Shown here: positions 43,978-44,590 of the stretch, one piece after another
Numbering within the stretch: position 1 is the first letter of the stretch
How the letters are laid out: each line of letters starts with the position of its first letter
Notes under the pieces: generated by a model
Told to the model about the DNA's origin: nothing
Seen by the model: the letters and a program-made list of their open reading frames with translations, nothing else
Databases searched by the model: none
Assembly (NCBI GenBank): GCA_024644085.1
Contig: JAHELS010000027.1
Location: forward strand, 1 to 44,590
Reading direction: 5' to 3'
DNA: 44,590 bases
Origin: Rhodopirellula sp.
GTDB lineage: Bacteria > Planctomycetota > Planctomycetia > Pirellulales > Pirellulaceae
Position numbers and translations under genes: made by a program

Positions 43978-44590
43978 ATGGACCAGCCGCTCACTGTCCT
44001 TCGCGACTATACCGATCGAGTCGAAGCCGAGACGGTGCGAATTCGGCTTGCGGCCGCCGGCATCAAGGCGATCGTGACGGGGGAAGATGCGGCCACGGCG
44101 CTTGGACTCGGCGGTGCTGTGACTTGGCGAATGGTACGGATCGAAGTCCCCGCCGAAGATATTGAGAGGGCGGCGGCAATTCTTGAGCAAGACAGAAGGC
44201 TGCTGCTCGAAGCCGGCCCCTGGATTTGCAGCCGCTGTCACGAGCAGAACGAAGCGGCGTTTGAGGTTTGTTGGAGCTGCAGCAAACCGCGAACAGACGA
44301 TGACCAACGGGGTCGTTTGGATGAACCGCGCCCACCAGTCGCGTCGGCTGGGCTTGCGTCGTCGATCAGTGTTGAAACACCGCCTCTGCCACCGGTTGAT
44401 GACGCCAATCCGTACCGACCCGTTTTAATCCAGAAGGCAAGTCCCAAGAAGAAAAGGACCGAGTTGCCGCAGGTGATCCCGGGCGACAAGATGCGTGAAG
44501 ATGTGACGCGATGCCTCCGAGCCGCGATTGTCGGTACGTTCGTTCTGCCACCGCTGATCAGTTTCTACTGTATCTATCTGCTGCTGACTT
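43978..44590 (+). CDS. DUF2007-like and zinc-ribbon membrane protein (3' end outside window)
   Basis: The frame opens with ATG at 43978 and is still open at the window end, giving 204 residues. Residues 5-72 fit the DUF2007 'putative signal transducing protein' pattern (LRDYTDRVEAETVRIRLAAAGIKAIV, then RIEVPAEDIERAAAILE). A zinc ribbon follows with C84, C87, C98 and C101 (CSRC and CWSC). After a Pro-rich linker containing DDANPYRP, a hydrophobic segment starts at about residue 183 and runs off the end. The combination suggests a membrane-associated regulatory protein, but its role is unknown. It is 103 bases after the DUF4282 gene. Confidence 0.75.
   Translation, partial: MDQPLTVLRDYTDRVEAETVRIRLAAAGIKAIVTGEDAATALGLGGAVTWRMVRIEVPAEDIERAAAILEQDRRLLLEAGPWICSRCHEQNEAAFEVCWSCSKPRTDDDQRGRLDEPRPPVASAGLASSISVETPPLPPVDDANPYRPVLIQKASPKKKRTELPQVIPGDKMREDVTRCLRAAIVGTFVLPPLISFYCIYLLLT

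Noticed and set aside
1-44590. tRNA, rRNA, CRISPR array, insertion sequence or prophage genes
   Set aside because: None seen: no cloverleaf-like segments, regularly spaced repeats, transposase or integrase motifs, or phage structural genes were recognised.

Overview
The window looks like a chromosome segment of a planctomycete, probably from the Pirellulales/Rhodopirellula group. This is inferred from lineage-typical families: a DUF1559 prepilin-like protein, a DUF1549/DUF1553 cytochrome next to a Tat-exported DUF1501 protein, a PVC-type heme-binding propeller fused to a sulfatase, a DUF4282 protein and a DUF4332 protein. Genes are densely packed, with many 1-4 base stop/start overlaps and frequent GTG or TTG starts, and few have clear Shine-Dalgarno sequences. 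I saw no tRNA, rRNA, insertion sequence, prophage or CRISPR array. No gene-free stretch exceeds about 270 bases.

Layout from left to right. 15-5604 is all minus strand: a secreted FMN-binding TPR protein; an overlapping trio (two-TM membrane protein, DUF1559 prepilin-like protein, ATP-grasp enzyme); and an ebo-cluster-type TatD hydrolase preceded by an 86-residue protein. 5872-8856 is plus strand: a HEAT-repeat protein, a small one-TM protein and an aldo/keto reductase. 8882-17108 (minus) is a three-gene unit: a YqiJ/NfeD-like membrane protein with an Asp-rich repeat, a flotillin (YqiK-like), and a 1745-residue AAA+ ATPase of the type usually labelled 'DNA repair ATPase'. A 16-bp hairpin lies between the last two. 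17233-23345 (minus) is a 1529-residue fusion of sulfatase, PVC propeller, HEAT repeats and cytochrome c, overlapping a Tat-exported dimethylformamidase-like protein. 23440-29798 (minus) is an envelope operon: GT2 glycosyltransferase, polytopic membrane protein, AsmA/TamB-like protein with about five repeated modules, and a small acidic protein.

The right part is all plus strand. 29961-33802 holds the DUF1549/1553 and DUF1501 pair. 33887-34423 is a small membrane protein. 34579-36797 is a DUF485 and acetate-permease-like pair. 37051-42029 is an overlapping SbcD-like/SbcC-like pair. 42182-44590 holds a DUF4332 protein, a GYF-like/DUF4282 protein, and a DUF2007/zinc-ribbon protein cut by the window end.

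Two gene sets best fit an under-described system. The first is the YqiJ-like, flotillin and giant AAA+ unit, which reads as a membrane-microdomain scaffold with a dedicated large ATPase. The second is the SbcCD-like pair: its ATPase has a transmembrane hairpin where Rad50/SbcC carry the zinc hook, and its nuclease-like partner keeps metal-site-1 residues but has lost the site-2 residues and the catalytic His. Functions proposed for both are inference from sequence and gene order.
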